Shown here: positions 27,013 to 36,310 of the stretch, piece by piece
Numbering within the stretch: position 1 is the stretch's first letter
Layout of the letters: each line of letters starts with the position of its first letter
Origin: Meiothermus granaticius NBRC 107808
Lineage (GTDB): Bacteria; Deinococcota; Deinococci; Deinococcales; Thermaceae
Assembly (NCBI RefSeq): GCF_003574355.1
Contig: NZ_QWLB01000004.1
Coordinates: forward strand, 1 to 64,000
Length of the DNA stretch: 64,000 bases
Direction of reading: 5' to 3'
The notes under the pieces: model-generated
Database searches by the model: none
Told to the model about the DNA's origin: nothing
Seen by the model: the letters and a program-made list of their open reading frames with translations, nothing else
Position numbers and translations under genes: made by a program

Positions 27013-27146
27013 GCCCGTCAAGCCCTGTTCCCGCTGGGAGCCGCAGAGCACAAGTCCTTCACCAGGCCCTATGCGGCCTTAGCCGGAGGGGGTTGTATGC
27101 TCCATGCATTTTGTTATACACTTCCCATTAGGAGGAGGTGAGAGGA

Positions 27147-27245
27147 ATGATGTGGATCCAAGTTCGAGTTCACGCGTTTGGCCTAAAAGCGGCGATCGGG
27201 ACTTGTGAGGACGCCCCCGTTCCCGGCACCTCTTTCAACGGCTAA
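27147..27245 (+). CDS. Small ORF with strong ribosome binding site (32 aa)
   Basis: ATG 27147 preceded by AGGAGGAGGTGA, the strongest Shine-Dalgarno in the region. It encodes a 32-residue peptide starting MMWIQVRVHAFGLK and containing one Cys. A promoter-like pair TTGTAT and TATACA lies just upstream (about 27094-27117). The stretch 27013-27409 otherwise holds no recognisable gene. The product may be a small protein or a leader for the gene at 27410; no family recognised. Confidence 0.45.
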   Translation: MMWIQVRVHAFGLKAAIGTCEDAPVPGTSFNG

Positions 27246-27409
27246 CCCCCCCTAAAGCTCAAAGGATTCCGGCCCGGTAGATTGACGATCCGTCCGGCTC
27301 TGCTGTAGAGCACCCCCCGAAGCGGTGATCCCGCGTACGGTAGCGCTCGAGAGGTTATCTCCATCTGCGAGCTGTGCCCAGAGCCCCTACCCAAACCCTG
27401 GGAGGGTTC

Positions 27410-27640
27410 ATGAACTTTCACGAGTATTACCAACAACAAAAGATCGCCGAGCAAAAGGTCCAGCAGTATTACCAGGAGGCTCGCCAAGCCCAAGCCGTGA
27501 AGGTGGCTCAGGTTCGCCCCTACGCAGCCATGCGCAAGGCCATTGCCCAGTTCATGTACCGGGTGGCCGACTGGATCGCCGCCGATAAGCGCTCCGCCGA
27601 GCCGGAACCCTCCAGCGGCATCCCCTTCAAGGAGGGGTAA
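27410..27640 (+). CDS. Small helical protein, unrecognised (76 aa)
   Basis: 76 residues beginning MNFHEYYQQQKIAEQKVQQYY, rich in Gln, Tyr and Ala and predicted mostly helical, with a possible amphipathic segment FMYRVADWIAADKR. GGGAGGGTTC stands before ATG 27410, which is preferred to the upstream in-frame ATG 27374. Not recognised as a known family. It ends 3 nt before the convergent trmFO gene end. Confidence 0.65.
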   Translation: MNFHEYYQQQKIAEQKVQQYYQEARQAQAVKVAQVRPYAAMRKAIAQFMYRVADWIAADKRSAEPEPSSGIPFKEG

Positions 27641-27643
27641 TGC

Positions 27644-28972
27644 CTAGGGTCTGGCCCAAGCGGCCTTGGGGAGCAGGGTCTCGAGCCAGGCCCCAAACTC
27701 CCCGAGGCCCCGGCGGTACATCGCGCTGCGCCGATCGGCCTTCTTGCCTTTGAGCGGCAGCGACGGGACCAGCCCCCAGTTGGCGTTCATGGGTTGAAAG
27801 CCCTGAGGGTTGGCGCTGGCCAAGTAGCGCACCAGCCCCCCCAGCATCGAGGCCTCGGGAGGAACCACCGGCTCCAAGCCCTGGGCCAGGCGCGCGGCAT
27901 TGGTCCCGGCCAGCCAGCCGGTGGCGGCGGACTCGAGATACCCCTCCACCCCGACCAACACCCCACAGATCAAAGCACGCGGGTGAGATTGCAATTGCAG
28001 GGTCGGGCCAATCAGCCGGGGGGCGTTGAGGTAGGTGTTGCGGTGCATCACCCCGTAACGCACGATCTCAGCCTGCTCGAGCCCCGGAATGCCCTGCACC
28101 ACCAGCTTTTGGTCCCCCCATTTCAGCCCGGTCTGAAACCCCACCAGGCTCCACATCTGCCCTGAGCGGTCCTCAGCCCGCAGCTGCACCACCGCAAAGG
28201 GCTCCTTTCCCGTGCGGGGATCGGGCAAGCCTACCGGTTTCATGGGCCCGAAACGTGGGGTATCGTAGCCGCGCCGAGCCATCTCCTCAATGGGCATACA
28301 GCCCTCAAAAAACTCCAGCCGCTCCCAATCGTGGGGGGTATGCGAGCGGGCCTGGCTCAGCAGCTCGTAAAAACGGGCGTACTCCTCCGCGGTCAAGGGG
28401 CAGTTGAGGTAATCCTCGCTTTGACCATACCGCCCAGCCCGATAGGCTTTGGTCCGGTCAATGCTCTCCCCCAACACCACCGGTGCCGCCGCGTCGTAAA
28501 AACCCAAGAACTCCTGACCTACCCAGGTCTTCAGATGCTCCGCCAGGGCGTCGGAGGTGAGCGGACCCGTAGCAATTACCACAATCCCCTCGGGCACCGC
28601 GGTGAGCTCTTCGCGCACCACCTCAAGGTTGGGGTGGTGCTCCAGGGCTTCTGTCACAAACCGCGAAAACCCTTCCCGCTCGACCGCCAAGGCCCCGCCT
28701 GCCGGAACCCGATGGGCCTCGGCAGCCCGCATCACCACCGAGTTTGCGGCCCGCATCTCGGCCTGCAACAGCCCTTTGGCATTGGTTTCTCCCTCGCCCC
28801 CCAGGGAGTTGGAACAGACCAGCTCGGCTAAATCCCCGGTGTGGTGCGCCGGGGTCATGCGCTGGGGGCGCATCTCGTATAAACGCACCTTCGCTCCCGC
28901 CTGGGCCGCGGCCAAAGCCGCCTCGCTTCCGGAAAGCCCGCCCCCGATCACGGTCACCTCTGCAGCCAACAC
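27644..28972 (-). CDS. trmFO: tRNA (uracil-54-C5)-methyltransferase TrmFO
   Basis: 442 residues, folate/FAD-dependent methyltransferase making m5U54 (T54) in tRNA, a modification important for thermostability of tRNA in Thermus. FAD motif VTVIGGGLSGSEAALAAA at the N-terminus, LYEMRPQRMTPAHHT, ELVCSNSLGGE and GCMPIEEMARRG are GidA-like TrmFO signatures. GTG 28972 has TACACT 6 nt upstream (28984-28979), so the mRNA is probably leaderless. Confidence 0.95.
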   Translation of the reverse strand: MLAAEVTVIGGGLSGSEAALAAAQAGAKVRLYEMRPQRMTPAHHTGDLAELVCSNSLGGEGETNAKGLLQAEMRAANSVVMRAAEAHRVPAGGALAVEREGFSRFVTEALEHHPNLEVVREELTAVPEGIVVIATGPLTSDALAEHLKTWVGQEFLGFYDAAAPVVLGESIDRTKAYRAGRYGQSEDYLNCPLTAEEYARFYELLSQARSHTPHDWERLEFFEGCMPIEEMARRGYDTPRFGPMKPVGLPDPRTGKEPFAVVQLRAEDRSGQMWSLVGFQTGLKWGDQKLVVQGIPGLEQAEIVRYGVMHRNTYLNAPRLIGPTLQLQSHPRALICGVLVGVEGYLESAATGWLAGTNAARLAQGLEPVVPPEASMLGGLVRYLASANPQGFQPMNANWGLVPSLPLKGKKADRRSAMYRRGLGEFGAWLETLLPKAAWARP

Positions 28973-29054
28973 CCCTGTAGTGTACCGCGCCCGGCTGGCC
29001 CCTCCACACCGAAGCCCAAACTACAAAAGCTTTCACCATGGCATAACCATAATT

Positions 29055-29073
29055 ATTTACACTCTTTGTAAAT
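29055..29073. promoter_or_regulatory. 19-bp palindromic operator candidate
   Basis: Perfect inverted repeat ATTTACA-CTCTT-TGTAAAT in an AT-rich island of the 147-nt gap between divergent trmFO and the SRPBCC gene. The size and symmetry suit a dimeric regulator of the CRP, MerR or TetR type; which one cannot be told. Confidence 0.55.
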
Positions 29074-29119
29074 CGCTTTTTCGCCTGAAGTACCCCCCCT
29101 TTGCTGAAAGGAGGAAGGT

Positions 29120-29605
29120 ATGTGGTTTAAGGAAGAACTCGAGACCGTCATTCATGCCCCGCGCGAGGCGGTATGGGCCGCCTTCCAGGACTTCCCCTCG
29201 TGGCCCACCTGGTCCAGCTACCTCAAAGAGGTCAGCCGCTCGGGTGGCGGCTGGAAGTTTCGGGCCCGGGCCCAGCCGCCGGTGGACCTGGTCTGGGTGG
29301 CGGAGGCGGTGCGGCGCGAACCACCGGAGTACCTGGAGTTTGCCAGCGTTCCCGGCGCGCCCCACAACCTCGAGGTACGGGGCAGCGTGCGCATGACCGA
29401 AGAGGAGGGGTTTACCCGCATCCACCTGGTGTTCGAGGGGCGTCCTCACTACGACTCCAAAGTGCTGGGCCGGGCAGCCGACTGGTATGCCGCCACCTTC
29501 GGCGAACCCAACAAGGTGATCAAGCTAACCTTCGAGCAGTTCAAAGCCCACCTCGAGCGCTCCCCGGTGGCCCACCCTGCTCCTGGTCCTGCCGCGCATA
29601 CCTAA
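29120..29605 (+). CDS. SRPBCC-superfamily (polyketide cyclase/START-like) protein
   Basis: 161 residues. SRPBCC fold: ETVIHAPREAVWAAFQDFPSWPTWSSY at the start, VRRxxPEYLEF-like middle (REPPEYLEFASVPG), FTRIHLVFEGRPHY and a long C-terminal helix NKVIKLTFEQFKAHLE. Such proteins bind hydrophobic ligands. Strong ribosome binding site AAAGGAGGAAGG before ATG. Followed by the B12-binding protein gene 32 nt later. Confidence 0.8.
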   Translation: MWFKEELETVIHAPREAVWAAFQDFPSWPTWSSYLKEVSRSGGGWKFRARAQPPVDLVWVAEAVRREPPEYLEFASVPGAPHNLEVRGSVRMTEEEGFTRIHLVFEGRPHYDSKVLGRAADWYAATFGEPNKVIKLTFEQFKAHLERSPVAHPAPGPAAHT

Positions 29606-29637
29606 GTGGGTCGGGGCCAATGGCGTAAAATGGGTAC

Positions 29638-30051
29638 ATGAGTAGAAAAATTCGCGTTTTGGTCGCCAAGCCCGGCTTAGACGGGCACGATCGCGGAGCC
29701 AAGGTGGTGGCTCGAGCCCTGCGGGATGCCGGGATGGAGGTGATCTATACCGGCTTGCGCCAAACCCCAGAGATGATCGTCTCCGCGGCCCTACAAGAAG
29801 ACGTGGATGCCATCGGGCTCTCGATCCTCTCAGGCGCGCATATGCACTACTTCAGCGAGGTGCGCCGCCTGCTGCACGAGCAAGGGGCCGATGACATCTT
29901 GCTGTTTGGCGGGGGAATTATCCCCGATGAGGATGTGCCTCAGCTCAAGGAGCTGGGGGTCTCGGCGGTGTTTGGCCCCGGAACCTCAACCCAGGACATC
30001 GTGGAGTTCTTGGGTAAGGCCACGCCCCCCCGCTGGGCCGCGCAGGGCTAA
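29638..30051 (+). CDS. B12-binding subunit of methylmalonyl-CoA mutase type
   Basis: 137 residues, single cobalamin-binding domain with the base-off motif DGHDRG (DxHxxG) at about residues 15-20, SILSGAH (SxL) and [11 protein letters not shown] (GG). It matches the separate small subunit of acyl-CoA mutases (methylmalonyl-, isobutyryl- or hydroxyisobutyryl-type) that pairs with a large catalytic subunit; no large subunit is in this window. TAAAAT (29626-29631) 6 nt before ATG points to its own leaderless promoter. Confidence 0.9.
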   Translation: MSRKIRVLVAKPGLDGHDRGAKVVARALRDAGMEVIYTGLRQTPEMIVSAALQEDVDAIGLSILSGAHMHYFSEVRRLLHEQGADDILLFGGGIIPDEDVPQLKELGVSAVFGPGTSTQDIVEFLGKATPPRWAAQG

Positions 30052-30072
30052 TTTCAACCGAAGGGAGTTCCC

Positions 30073-30744
30073 GTGCCCACTCGATCCGTCAAGCCCAAGA
30101 AGCCCCACCGCAAAGGCAAAGCGCCCCAGCCGCAGGTTAACGTAGGCAGTACCCCCCAACCCACGGCCTGGGTGAGGGTCCCCCTGGAATCTGAAGTTCC
30201 TGAGGATGTGCAGGCCCTCTTCGGCAAATTTCGTGAGAAGACCGGTTTTGTGCCTAATGTGGCCCGTAATTTTGCCCTGATGCCCGAGCACTTCCTGCGC
30301 TGGTTCCGCTACTACGATTTCCTGATGCGCAACGAGGAGCACAGCCAGCTCTCCCGCCGCGAGCGGGAAATGATCGCGGTGGTGGTCTCTGCCGCCAATC
30401 ACTGTGAGTATTGCCTGGCCTCTCACTCCGCCTACCTGCGGGAGATCACGGGGGATCCGGTACTGCCAGAGGTGCTCGCGGCCAACTACCGGCGTGCCCA
30501 CCTAGGCCCCCGCGAGCTGGCCCTGTGCGATTTCGCCCACAAGATGACCCATGATTCGGCGGCGATGACCCTCGAGGATGTGCAGGTGCTACGCTCCTTG
30601 GGTTTATCCGATCCGGCCATCTTTGAGGCCGCCCAGGTAGCGGCCATGTTCAACTTCACCAACCGCCTGGCCAACGCCCTGGGTTGGGTGCCCAACGAGG
30701 TCTACTACCGTCAGGCTCGAGAATACGGCGAGCCTCAAGGCTAA
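30073..30744 (+). CDS. AhpD-like peroxidase-related protein (CMD family)
   Basis: 223 residues. A basic N-terminal extension of about 35 residues (KPKKPHRKGK), then a carboxymuconolactone-decarboxylase/AhpD-like domain with the redox pair in ANHCEYCLASHSAYLRE, where Cys, Cys and His form the AhpD active site. Length and layout fit uncharacterised peroxidase-related enzymes. GTG 30073 is preceded by AAGGGAG. It follows the B12-binding gene by 21 nt and probably shares its transcript. Confidence 0.85.
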   Translation: MPTRSVKPKKPHRKGKAPQPQVNVGSTPQPTAWVRVPLESEVPEDVQALFGKFREKTGFVPNVARNFALMPEHFLRWFRYYDFLMRNEEHSQLSRREREMIAVVVSAANHCEYCLASHSAYLREITGDPVLPEVLAANYRRAHLGPRELALCDFAHKMTHDSAAMTLEDVQVLRSLGLSDPAIFEAAQVAAMFNFTNRLANALGWVPNEVYYRQAREYGEPQG

Positions 30745-30776
30745 CTCCAGGGGGGACCCCTGGTTAGAATGGGGGC

Positions 30777-30953
30777 ATGGGCGGTATTCGACCGTTTCTA
30801 GGCTGGACTGCGGCAGCGCTGTTGGTTGGCGGGCTGCTATACCTAGCCCAAAGCCAAGGGATCTTCCACACCTCATTCCCGGTCTGGGCATTGGGGATGG
30901 TCTTGGTATGGGCCTTAGGGTTCATCAACCTGCTGGCCCGGGGACCGCGTTAG
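30777..30953 (+). CDS. Two-helix membrane microprotein (58 aa)
   Basis: 58 residues starting MGGIRPFLGWTAAALLVGG; two hydrophobic helices (about 8-24 and 33-53) joined by a short loop, ending ARGPR. ATG 30777 has TAGAAT (30765-30770) 6 nt upstream, the leaderless promoter pattern seen elsewhere here. Family unknown. The ATPase operon terminator follows directly. Confidence 0.65.
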   Translation: MGGIRPFLGWTAAALLVGGLLYLAQSQGIFHTSFPVWALGMVLVWALGFINLLARGPR

Positions 30954-30970
30954 CGAGGCAAAACCCAGTA

Positions 30971-31001
30971 AAAAAACACCCGCTGGACTGGCGGGTGTTT
31001 G
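30971..31001 (-). terminator. Intrinsic terminator of the V/A-ATPase operon
   Basis: Inverted repeat AAACACCCGC / GCGGGTGTTT around a 7-nt loop; on the minus strand it is followed by a run of seven T, 33 nt after the atpD stop. It may also stop the convergent microprotein transcript. Confidence 0.85.
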
Positions 31002-31033
31002 GGGGCCTTCTGGTGCCCGGCTCAGTAGGAAGC

Positions 31034-31699
31034 CTACAGCCCTGCTCCCTTCTCGAGCGCCGCCGAGATCACTCCGAGTTCCTGGGCCTCGCGCTGCTCG
31101 ATCTTGGCCTTGATCCGCTTTAGGGTGGTTACCTCCTCCAGGGCCCGCTGGTCGAGCGTATCGGAGATAAACTTGATCTGCTCGTTGATCTCGGGGATGG
31201 AGATCTGCTCCAGGGCGTTCACCCGCCGGTTGGTCTTCTTGATCTCCTCCCCGATCTTGCGCAAGCGGTTTTCGGTATTGGCTACCGCGACCACCGCCTC
31301 GGCCAGGGCGCGGAAAGCGGTGGCGGCCTCGAGGGTCTTGGCCCCTACCCCGATGGGGCTGAAGGAAAGCGCCCCCTTCGAGGTGGAGGCCTTGATTTTG
31401 GGCACCTTGACCCCATAGAGGCTATCCACCTCCATCTCCACCTCCATGGGGGTGCTCGAGAGCGACTCCACCGCCTCGGGGGTATCGAAGGCTTTGGCGA
31501 TCAACAAGCTGAAATAGGCGTCCTTAGCTGCGCTTTCCAAGGCTTCCCTGGCCTTGAGCGAGCTCTGCACCAGGGCAAAGAATTCGCCAATCAAGGCATC
31601 CCGCTTGTTCTTCAAAAGATCCGCACCTTGCAGGGCCAGCCGGCGCTGGTCGCGTTTGGCCAGGAGGGTAGATCGGGTTGGTGAGACTTGTTCCGCCAT
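31034..31699 (-). CDS. atpD: V/A-type ATP synthase subunit D (central stalk)
   Basis: 221 residues. Central rotor shaft subunit, long antiparallel coiled coil: VSPTRSTLLAKRDQRRLALQGADLLKNKRDAL near the N-terminus (here split as VSPTRSTLLAKRDQRRLAL and LLKNKRDAL) and a C-terminal helix with NRRVNALEQISIPE and ALEEVTTLKRIKAKIEQRE. Last gene of the operon, 33 nt after atpB. Confidence 0.93.
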   Translation of the reverse strand: MAEQVSPTRSTLLAKRDQRRLALQGADLLKNKRDALIGEFFALVQSSLKAREALESAAKDAYFSLLIAKAFDTPEAVESLSSTPMEVEMEVDSLYGVKVPKIKASTSKGALSFSPIGVGAKTLEAATAFRALAEAVVAVANTENRLRKIGEEIKKTNRRVNALEQISIPEINEQIKFISDTLDQRALEEVTTLKRIKAKIEQREAQELGVISAALEKGAGL

Positions 31700-31732
31700 G
31701 CGTATCTCCGTTGCAGGCTGCGAATTGCGCTG

Positions 31733-33133
31733 CTAGGCTCCTACCAACTCCTCAAGCTTCCCGGTTTTCTGGTAGTACTGGTCAATGTACTCCTTGCGGA
31801 TGCGCTTGAGCTCGGAGGTCGGGAAGTCGGAGAGCAGCGCCCAGCCGATGTTGAGGCTTTCCTCGATGGAGCGCTCGTTCTGGCCCTGGTTGATGAACTT
31901 TTTCTCGAAGTTCTCGGCAAACCGCAGGTATTTTTTATCGGTCTCGGTCAGGGCATCCTCCCCGGTAATGGCCACCAAGCGCCGCAGGTTGATGCCGCGA
32001 GCGTAGCTCGAGAAGAGCTGGTCGGCCAACTCCTTGTGGTCGGCGCGGGTCTTGCCCTTGCCGATGCCGTTGTTCATCAGACGCGAAAGCGAGGGCTGCA
32101 CGTTGATGGGCGGGAAGATGCCCTGCTGGGCCAGGTCGCGGGCAATGAAGATCTGACCCTCGGTGATGTAGCCGGTCAGGTCGGGGATGGGGTGGGTGAT
32201 GTCGTCGCCCGGCATGGAGAGGATGGGAATCTGGGTGACCGAGCCCTTCTTGCCGTGCACCACGCCGGCGCGCTCGTAGAGCGAGGCCAGGTCGGTGTAC
32301 ATGTAACCAGGGTAGCCCCGGCGGCCCGGAATCTCCTCGCGGGCCCCCCCGATCTCGCGCAGGGCCTCGCAGTAGTTGGTCAGGTCGGTCAGGATCACCA
32401 GCACGTGGTAGTCGTGCTCGAAGGCCAGGTACTCGGCGGCGGTCAGGGCCATGCGCGGGGTCAGAAGCCGCTCCACCGTGGGGTCGTCGGCCTTGTTGAG
32501 GAACAGCACCGAGCGCGAAAGGGCTCCAGTGCGCTCGAACTCCTGCAGGAAGTAGCTGACCTCGCGCTGGGTGATGCCCATCGCGGCAAAGATCACCGCA
32601 AAGCCCTCACCCTCCCCCAGCACCTTGGCCTGACGGGCAATCTGGGCGGCCAGCTCGTTGTGCGGTAGCCCCGAGCCAGAGAAGATCGGCAGCTTCTGGC
32701 CACGCACCAGGGTGATGTTGACATCAATGGCGGAGACCCCGGTCTGGATGAACTCCTCGGGTTTCTCCCGGGCCACCGGGTTGATGGGGGCGCCGTTGAT
32801 GGGCAGGCGCTTATCGGCCACCACCGGAGGCAGGCCGTCAATGGGGCGGCCAATCCCGTTGAAGGCCCGGCCCACCATCTCCTTGGACACGCCCAGACGG
32901 GCCACATCCTCCACCAGGGAGACCGTGGTGTGCTCGAGGTTGAGCCCCGAGGTCTCCTCGAAGACCTGGAGCACGGTGTACTGGTCGGAGACCTCGATCA
33001 CCTGGCCCCCGCGCACCCGGCCGGAGCCATCGTCAATGTTCACAATCGCGCCATAGGCCAAGTCCTTGGCCCCCTCGAGGAACAAAAGCGGCCCCGAGAC
33101 ATAGGTAACGGCGCTGTATTCTTTCTTGAGCAT
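31733..33133 (-). CDS. atpB: V/A-type ATP synthase subunit B
   Basis: 466 residues, non-catalytic nucleotide-type subunit of the V1 head alternating with subunit A. It begins [20 protein letters not shown]; the P-loop position is degenerate ([14 protein letters not shown]), as expected for B subunits, and [22 protein letters not shown] is characteristic. GGAGGTG precedes ATG 33133. The 92-nt gap to atpA contains a heptamer repeat. Confidence 0.95.
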   Translation of the reverse strand: MLKKEYSAVTYVSGPLLFLEGAKDLAYGAIVNIDDGSGRVRGGQVIEVSDQYTVLQVFEETSGLNLEHTTVSLVEDVARLGVSKEMVGRAFNGIGRPIDGLPPVVADKRLPINGAPINPVAREKPEEFIQTGVSAIDVNITLVRGQKLPIFSGSGLPHNELAAQIARQAKVLGEGEGFAVIFAAMGITQREVSYFLQEFERTGALSRSVLFLNKADDPTVERLLTPRMALTAAEYLAFEHDYHVLVILTDLTNYCEALREIGGAREEIPGRRGYPGYMYTDLASLYERAGVVHGKKGSVTQIPILSMPGDDITHPIPDLTGYITEGQIFIARDLAQQGIFPPINVQPSLSRLMNNGIGKGKTRADHKELADQLFSSYARGINLRRLVAITGEDALTETDKKYLRFAENFEKKFINQGQNERSIEESLNIGWALLSDFPTSELKRIRKEYIDQYYQKTGKLEELVGA

Positions 33134-33191
33134 TTTTCACCTCCGTTGGAGGTGTCTCCAGTCTTTAGTCCCAGGTCTCAGGTCTTTTCGG

Positions 33192-33219
33192 CTTTCGACT
33201 TGCGACTTTCGACTTTCGA
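33192..33219. repeat. Tandem heptamer repeat (CTTTCGA x4) between atpA and atpB
   Basis: Four contiguous 7-bp units CTTTCGA, one with a T-to-G change, in the atpA-atpB gap. Two imperfect copies of AGGTCT-like sequence follow. It lies 7 nt downstream of... the atpA stop on the minus strand and is not a CRISPR or a known regulatory motif; slippage during replication could change its length. Confidence 0.7.
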
Positions 33220-33225
33220 CATCCT

Positions 33226-34962
33226 TTACGCCTTGACCCCGCCCACAAAAGCGTTCTTGAGCTGGGCCTCAAACTCGGCCTTATAGGCAGGAAACTCCGC
33301 CTCGGGTACATAGCGGGCCCGGCCCATCTTCTCGATGATGGGGTCGGAGAGGAAGTCGCTGATCGAGGCCCCGCGGGCTAGGGCTTGCTCGGCCTGGCGA
33401 TACAGCGCCACAATCATCTGCATCATCCCGTAAGCCTTGGACATCGAACAGCTGGCATCTACCGGGTCGTAGCCGTTTTGCTGCAGGAAGTCCTCGCGGG
33501 CGATACGGCCGATCTCCAGGGAGAGCCGCTCGGCATCCTGCAGGGCGTCGGGGCCTACCAGCTGAACCACCTGTTGCAGCTCGGCCTCGCGCTGGAGCAT
33601 GGTGATGATCTGGGTGCGCACCTCAGGGTAATCCGGGGCCACATGGGCGCGATACCAGGGCTCCAGAATGTTCAAGAACAAGGAGTAGGAGCGGGCCCAG
33701 TTGATCGCAGGGAAGTGCCGGGCTCGAGCCAGCTGGGCATCCAGGGCCCAGAACCCACCGGTGATGCGCAGGGTGGCCTGGGTCACCGGCTCAGAGAAGT
33801 CCCCGCCGGCCGGGGAGACCGCCCCGATCACCGAGACCGCGCCCTGGTCACCGGCCAAGGTGGTCACCTTACCGGAGCGCTCATAGAAGCTGGACAGGCG
33901 CGAGGAGAGGTAGGGGGGGTAGCCTTCTTCCGCGGGCATCTCCTCCAGACGGCTGGCGATCTCGCGCAGGGCCTCGGCCCAGCGGCTGGTGGAATCGGCC
34001 ATCAGTGAGACCTTGTAGCCCTGGTCGCGGAAGTACTCGGCCAGGGTAATTCCGGTGTAGAGCGAGGCCTCGCGGGCCGCCACCGGCATGTTGGAGGTGT
34101 TGGCGATGAGGATGGTGCGCTCCATCAAGGGCTTGCCGGTTTTGGGGTCCTCGAGCTCAGGGAACTCCACCAGCACGTCGGTCATCTCGTTGCCGCGCTC
34201 GCCGCAGCCCACGTAGACCACAATATCGGCATCCCCAAACTTGGCGATGGACTGCTGGGTCACGGTCTTGCCCGAGCCGAAGGGGCCGGGGATGGCCGCG
34301 GTGCCCCCCGCGGTCAGCGGAAACAACACATCCAGAATGCGCATCCCCGTCAAGAAGGGCTCGTTGGGATCCAGCTTGCGGGTCATGGGCCGGGCCTTGC
34401 GCACCGGCCAGTAGTGGGCCAGCCGCAGCTTGGTGCCATCCTCGAGCTCGGCAATGGGGTCATCAATGGTGTATTCCCCCGCTGGGGCCACGCTTTTGAG
34501 CTTGCCGCTCCTGTCGGGGGGAACCAGGATTTTGTGGGTGAAGCTGTACTCCGGCACGGTTCCCAGAATATCGCCCCCCTTGACGGTATCCCCGGCTTGC
34601 TTCATGGGGGTAAAAGGCCACTTCTTGTGGCGATCCAGCGCGCTCACCTCGATGCCCCGGGAGATGAACATCCCCGAGGCCTCACGAATTTTGTCCAGCG
34701 GGCGCTGAATTCCATCGAAGATGCCGTTGAGCATCCCCGGGCCCAGCTCAACGGCCAGCGGCAGCTGGGTGCTGACCACCGGTTCGCCCACCTGTAGGCC
34801 GTTGGTGTCTTCGTAAACCTGCACAAAAGCGGTGTCCCCGTCTAAGCGGATAATCTCGCCTACGAGCTTCTCGTTACCGACGCGCACGATGTCGAACATC
34901 TTGGCGCCCTCGAGGTTCTCGGCGATCACCGCCGGTCCCGCAATTTTTTTAATGACTCCCAC
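33226..34962 (-). CDS. atpA: V/A-type ATP synthase catalytic subunit A
   Basis: 578 residues, catalytic subunit. Walker [13 protein letters not shown] near residue 232, catalytic Glu in GCGERGNEM, Walker B region [14 protein letters not shown], and the long A-subunit insert [18 protein letters not shown]. It starts [41 protein letters not shown] precedes the start codon. Works with B in the V1 head of the proton-coupled rotary ATP synthase of Thermaceae. Confidence 0.96.
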   Translation of the reverse strand: MGVIKKIAGPAVIAENLEGAKMFDIVRVGNEKLVGEIIRLDGDTAFVQVYEDTNGLQVGEPVVSTQLPLAVELGPGMLNGIFDGIQRPLDKIREASGMFISRGIEVSALDRHKKWPFTPMKQAGDTVKGGDILGTVPEYSFTHKILVPPDRSGKLKSVAPAGEYTIDDPIAELEDGTKLRLAHYWPVRKARPMTRKLDPNEPFLTGMRILDVLFPLTAGGTAAIPGPFGSGKTVTQQSIAKFGDADIVVYVGCGERGNEMTDVLVEFPELEDPKTGKPLMERTILIANTSNMPVAAREASLYTGITLAEYFRDQGYKVSLMADSTSRWAEALREIASRLEEMPAEEGYPPYLSSRLSSFYERSGKVTTLAGDQGAVSVIGAVSPAGGDFSEPVTQATLRITGGFWALDAQLARARHFPAINWARSYSLFLNILEPWYRAHVAPDYPEVRTQIITMLQREAELQQVVQLVGPDALQDAERLSLEIGRIAREDFLQQNGYDPVDASCSMSKAYGMMQMIVALYRQAEQALARGASISDFLSDPIIEKMGRARYVPEAEFPAYKAEFEAQLKNAFVGGVKA

Positions 34963-35010
34963 TGTGCAACCTCCTTTGTGGGGCTCTATGTGGTGTTTTT
35001 CGCAGCATTT

Positions 35011-35331
35011 TTACAGCTTGATATCAAACCCAATGGTCTCTCGTACCAAGGAGCGCATGTAGGCCTTGGCATCCCCGCCCCCGCTAAAGGCCGCCAGAAG
35101 GTTGGGGAGGGTAAGGAGCACCGGGGCGCTGCGTCCACGCATGGTTCGCTCCGCCGCGCGGTTGGGGTCTTTGAGCAAGCTCTCGTCCACCGCGATCAAG
35201 GCGTACTGGTTGGAGAGGATCATCTCTGAAAGGCGGGCGGCCGCCTCGGCCGAGGTGGCGGTAATGGCCTCGAGGCCGGCCAAGCGGTATCCCGAAGCGG
35301 TCTCAGGGTCAGTTAGAACACCGATCTTCAC
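35011..35331 (-). CDS. atpF: V/A-type ATP synthase subunit F
   Basis: 106 residues. Small central-stalk subunit with the typical start MKIGVLTDPETASGYRLAGLE and ALIAVDESLL. It overlaps the subunit C gene by 4 nt. Confidence 0.92.
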   Translation of the reverse strand: MKIGVLTDPETASGYRLAGLEAITATSAEAAARLSEMILSNQYALIAVDESLLKDPNRAAERTMRGRSAPVLLTLPNLLAAFSGGGDAKAYMRSLVRETIGFDIKL

Positions 35332-36308
35332 GCAGCCACCTCCTTAGCCACCGCGTCTGAGGGCAGGTTGAAGTAGGCCCTGCGGGCCAGCAGACGAATG
35401 CGTGAGGCTTCCCACTCCTTACGGCGGATATAGTCCAGCACCAGCCCCGCCCCCAGGGCATCCTTGGCTCCCTGATGGGCCTTCTCTAAAAGAATCTGGC
35501 GCAGGGCCCGTTCCAAATCCCCCAGGCTGCGCGCACCAGCGGCTGCCGCCAAGGCCGTCCCATTCAAGGCCTCCATCGCGGCCAGATCCCCCGCCGCCAA
35601 GCGATTAAACAAGGCCAGGTTCACGATGCCCCCACCAGGGACAAAGTAGGCCTCGCTGGCTGCTGCCCCCATGGTGTGCAGCTTGAGCGCGGTGGAGAGG
35701 TTGATCGCGTCCACCTGCAAGGAAAAATAGGCCGCCAACGAGGGCTCGCGCAAGGCCCGGGCTTTCTCCAGGCTATAGGCGTAGAACTGGCGATCCAGGG
35801 CCACCTCGAGGGCCAGCGGGTCCGGGTTTCCAGCCAGGGCCGCCCGCAGGGCCTTGGCCAGCGGGTTCGTGGGAACCTGCAGCACTTGGGCGATGCTGGC
35901 CGCATCCGGGGCTTGCAACATGGCATTGATCAACACCTCCGGCAAGGTGCCCCCCACCAGGCGCCCCCGGATTTCCTCGGGGGCCTGACCCGCAGCTTTT
36001 CCCCGCAGGATGCTTTTGAGGTTGATCAGGTCGCTTTGCAGCAACAACAGGACGATTGCGTCCCGCACGTTTCCGGTCACCAAACCGGGCAGGTCCCCCA
36101 CGGTGCGGGCCAGGTGGGCCGCCACCGCCCGGTCCACATCGGCCAGGCTGTCCCCGACCAGGTCGGGTCCATACGCGGTATCCCCCAGGCTGCGCACAAA
36201 GTCTGGGAAGCTCTGGCCCAAAGCCTGCTGAAAAAAGGACTCCGGCACGACCTGGCTCCGCCGAGAGCGCACCCGGGCATTAAGGTATGCGAAGCCGCTT
36301 CCGGGCAT
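35328..36308 (-). CDS. atpC: V/A-type ATP synthase subunit C
   Basis: 326 residues, helical funnel-shaped subunit linking the central shaft to the membrane rotor ring. FAYLNARVRSRRSQVV at the start, NLKSILRGKAAG in the middle and YIRRKEWEASRIRLLARRAYF at the end are family hallmarks. Starts 2 nt after the atpE stop. Confidence 0.92.
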   Translation of the reverse strand: MPGSGFAYLNARVRSRRSQVVPESFFQQALGQSFPDFVRSLGDTAYGPDLVGDSLADVDRAVAAHLARTVGDLPGLVTGNVRDAIVLLLLQSDLINLKSILRGKAAGQAPEEIRGRLVGGTLPEVLINAMLQAPDAASIAQVLQVPTNPLAKALRAALAGNPDPLALEVALDRQFYAYSLEKARALREPSLAAYFSLQVDAINLSTALKLHTMGAAASEAYFVPGGGIVNLALFNRLAAGDLAAMEALNGTALAAAAGARSLGDLERALRQILLEKAHQGAKDALGAGLVLDYIRRKEWEASRIRLLARRAYFNLPSDAVAKEVAA

Positions 36309-36310
36309 CT

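Noticed and set aside
31688-32668. 326-codon open frame on the plus strand
   Set aside because: Exactly antisense to atpB; high GC third positions create long antisense frames throughout this window. No start signal or recognisable product.
33192-33219. Possible CRISPR-like repeat
   Set aside because: Units are 7 bp, contiguous and without spacers.
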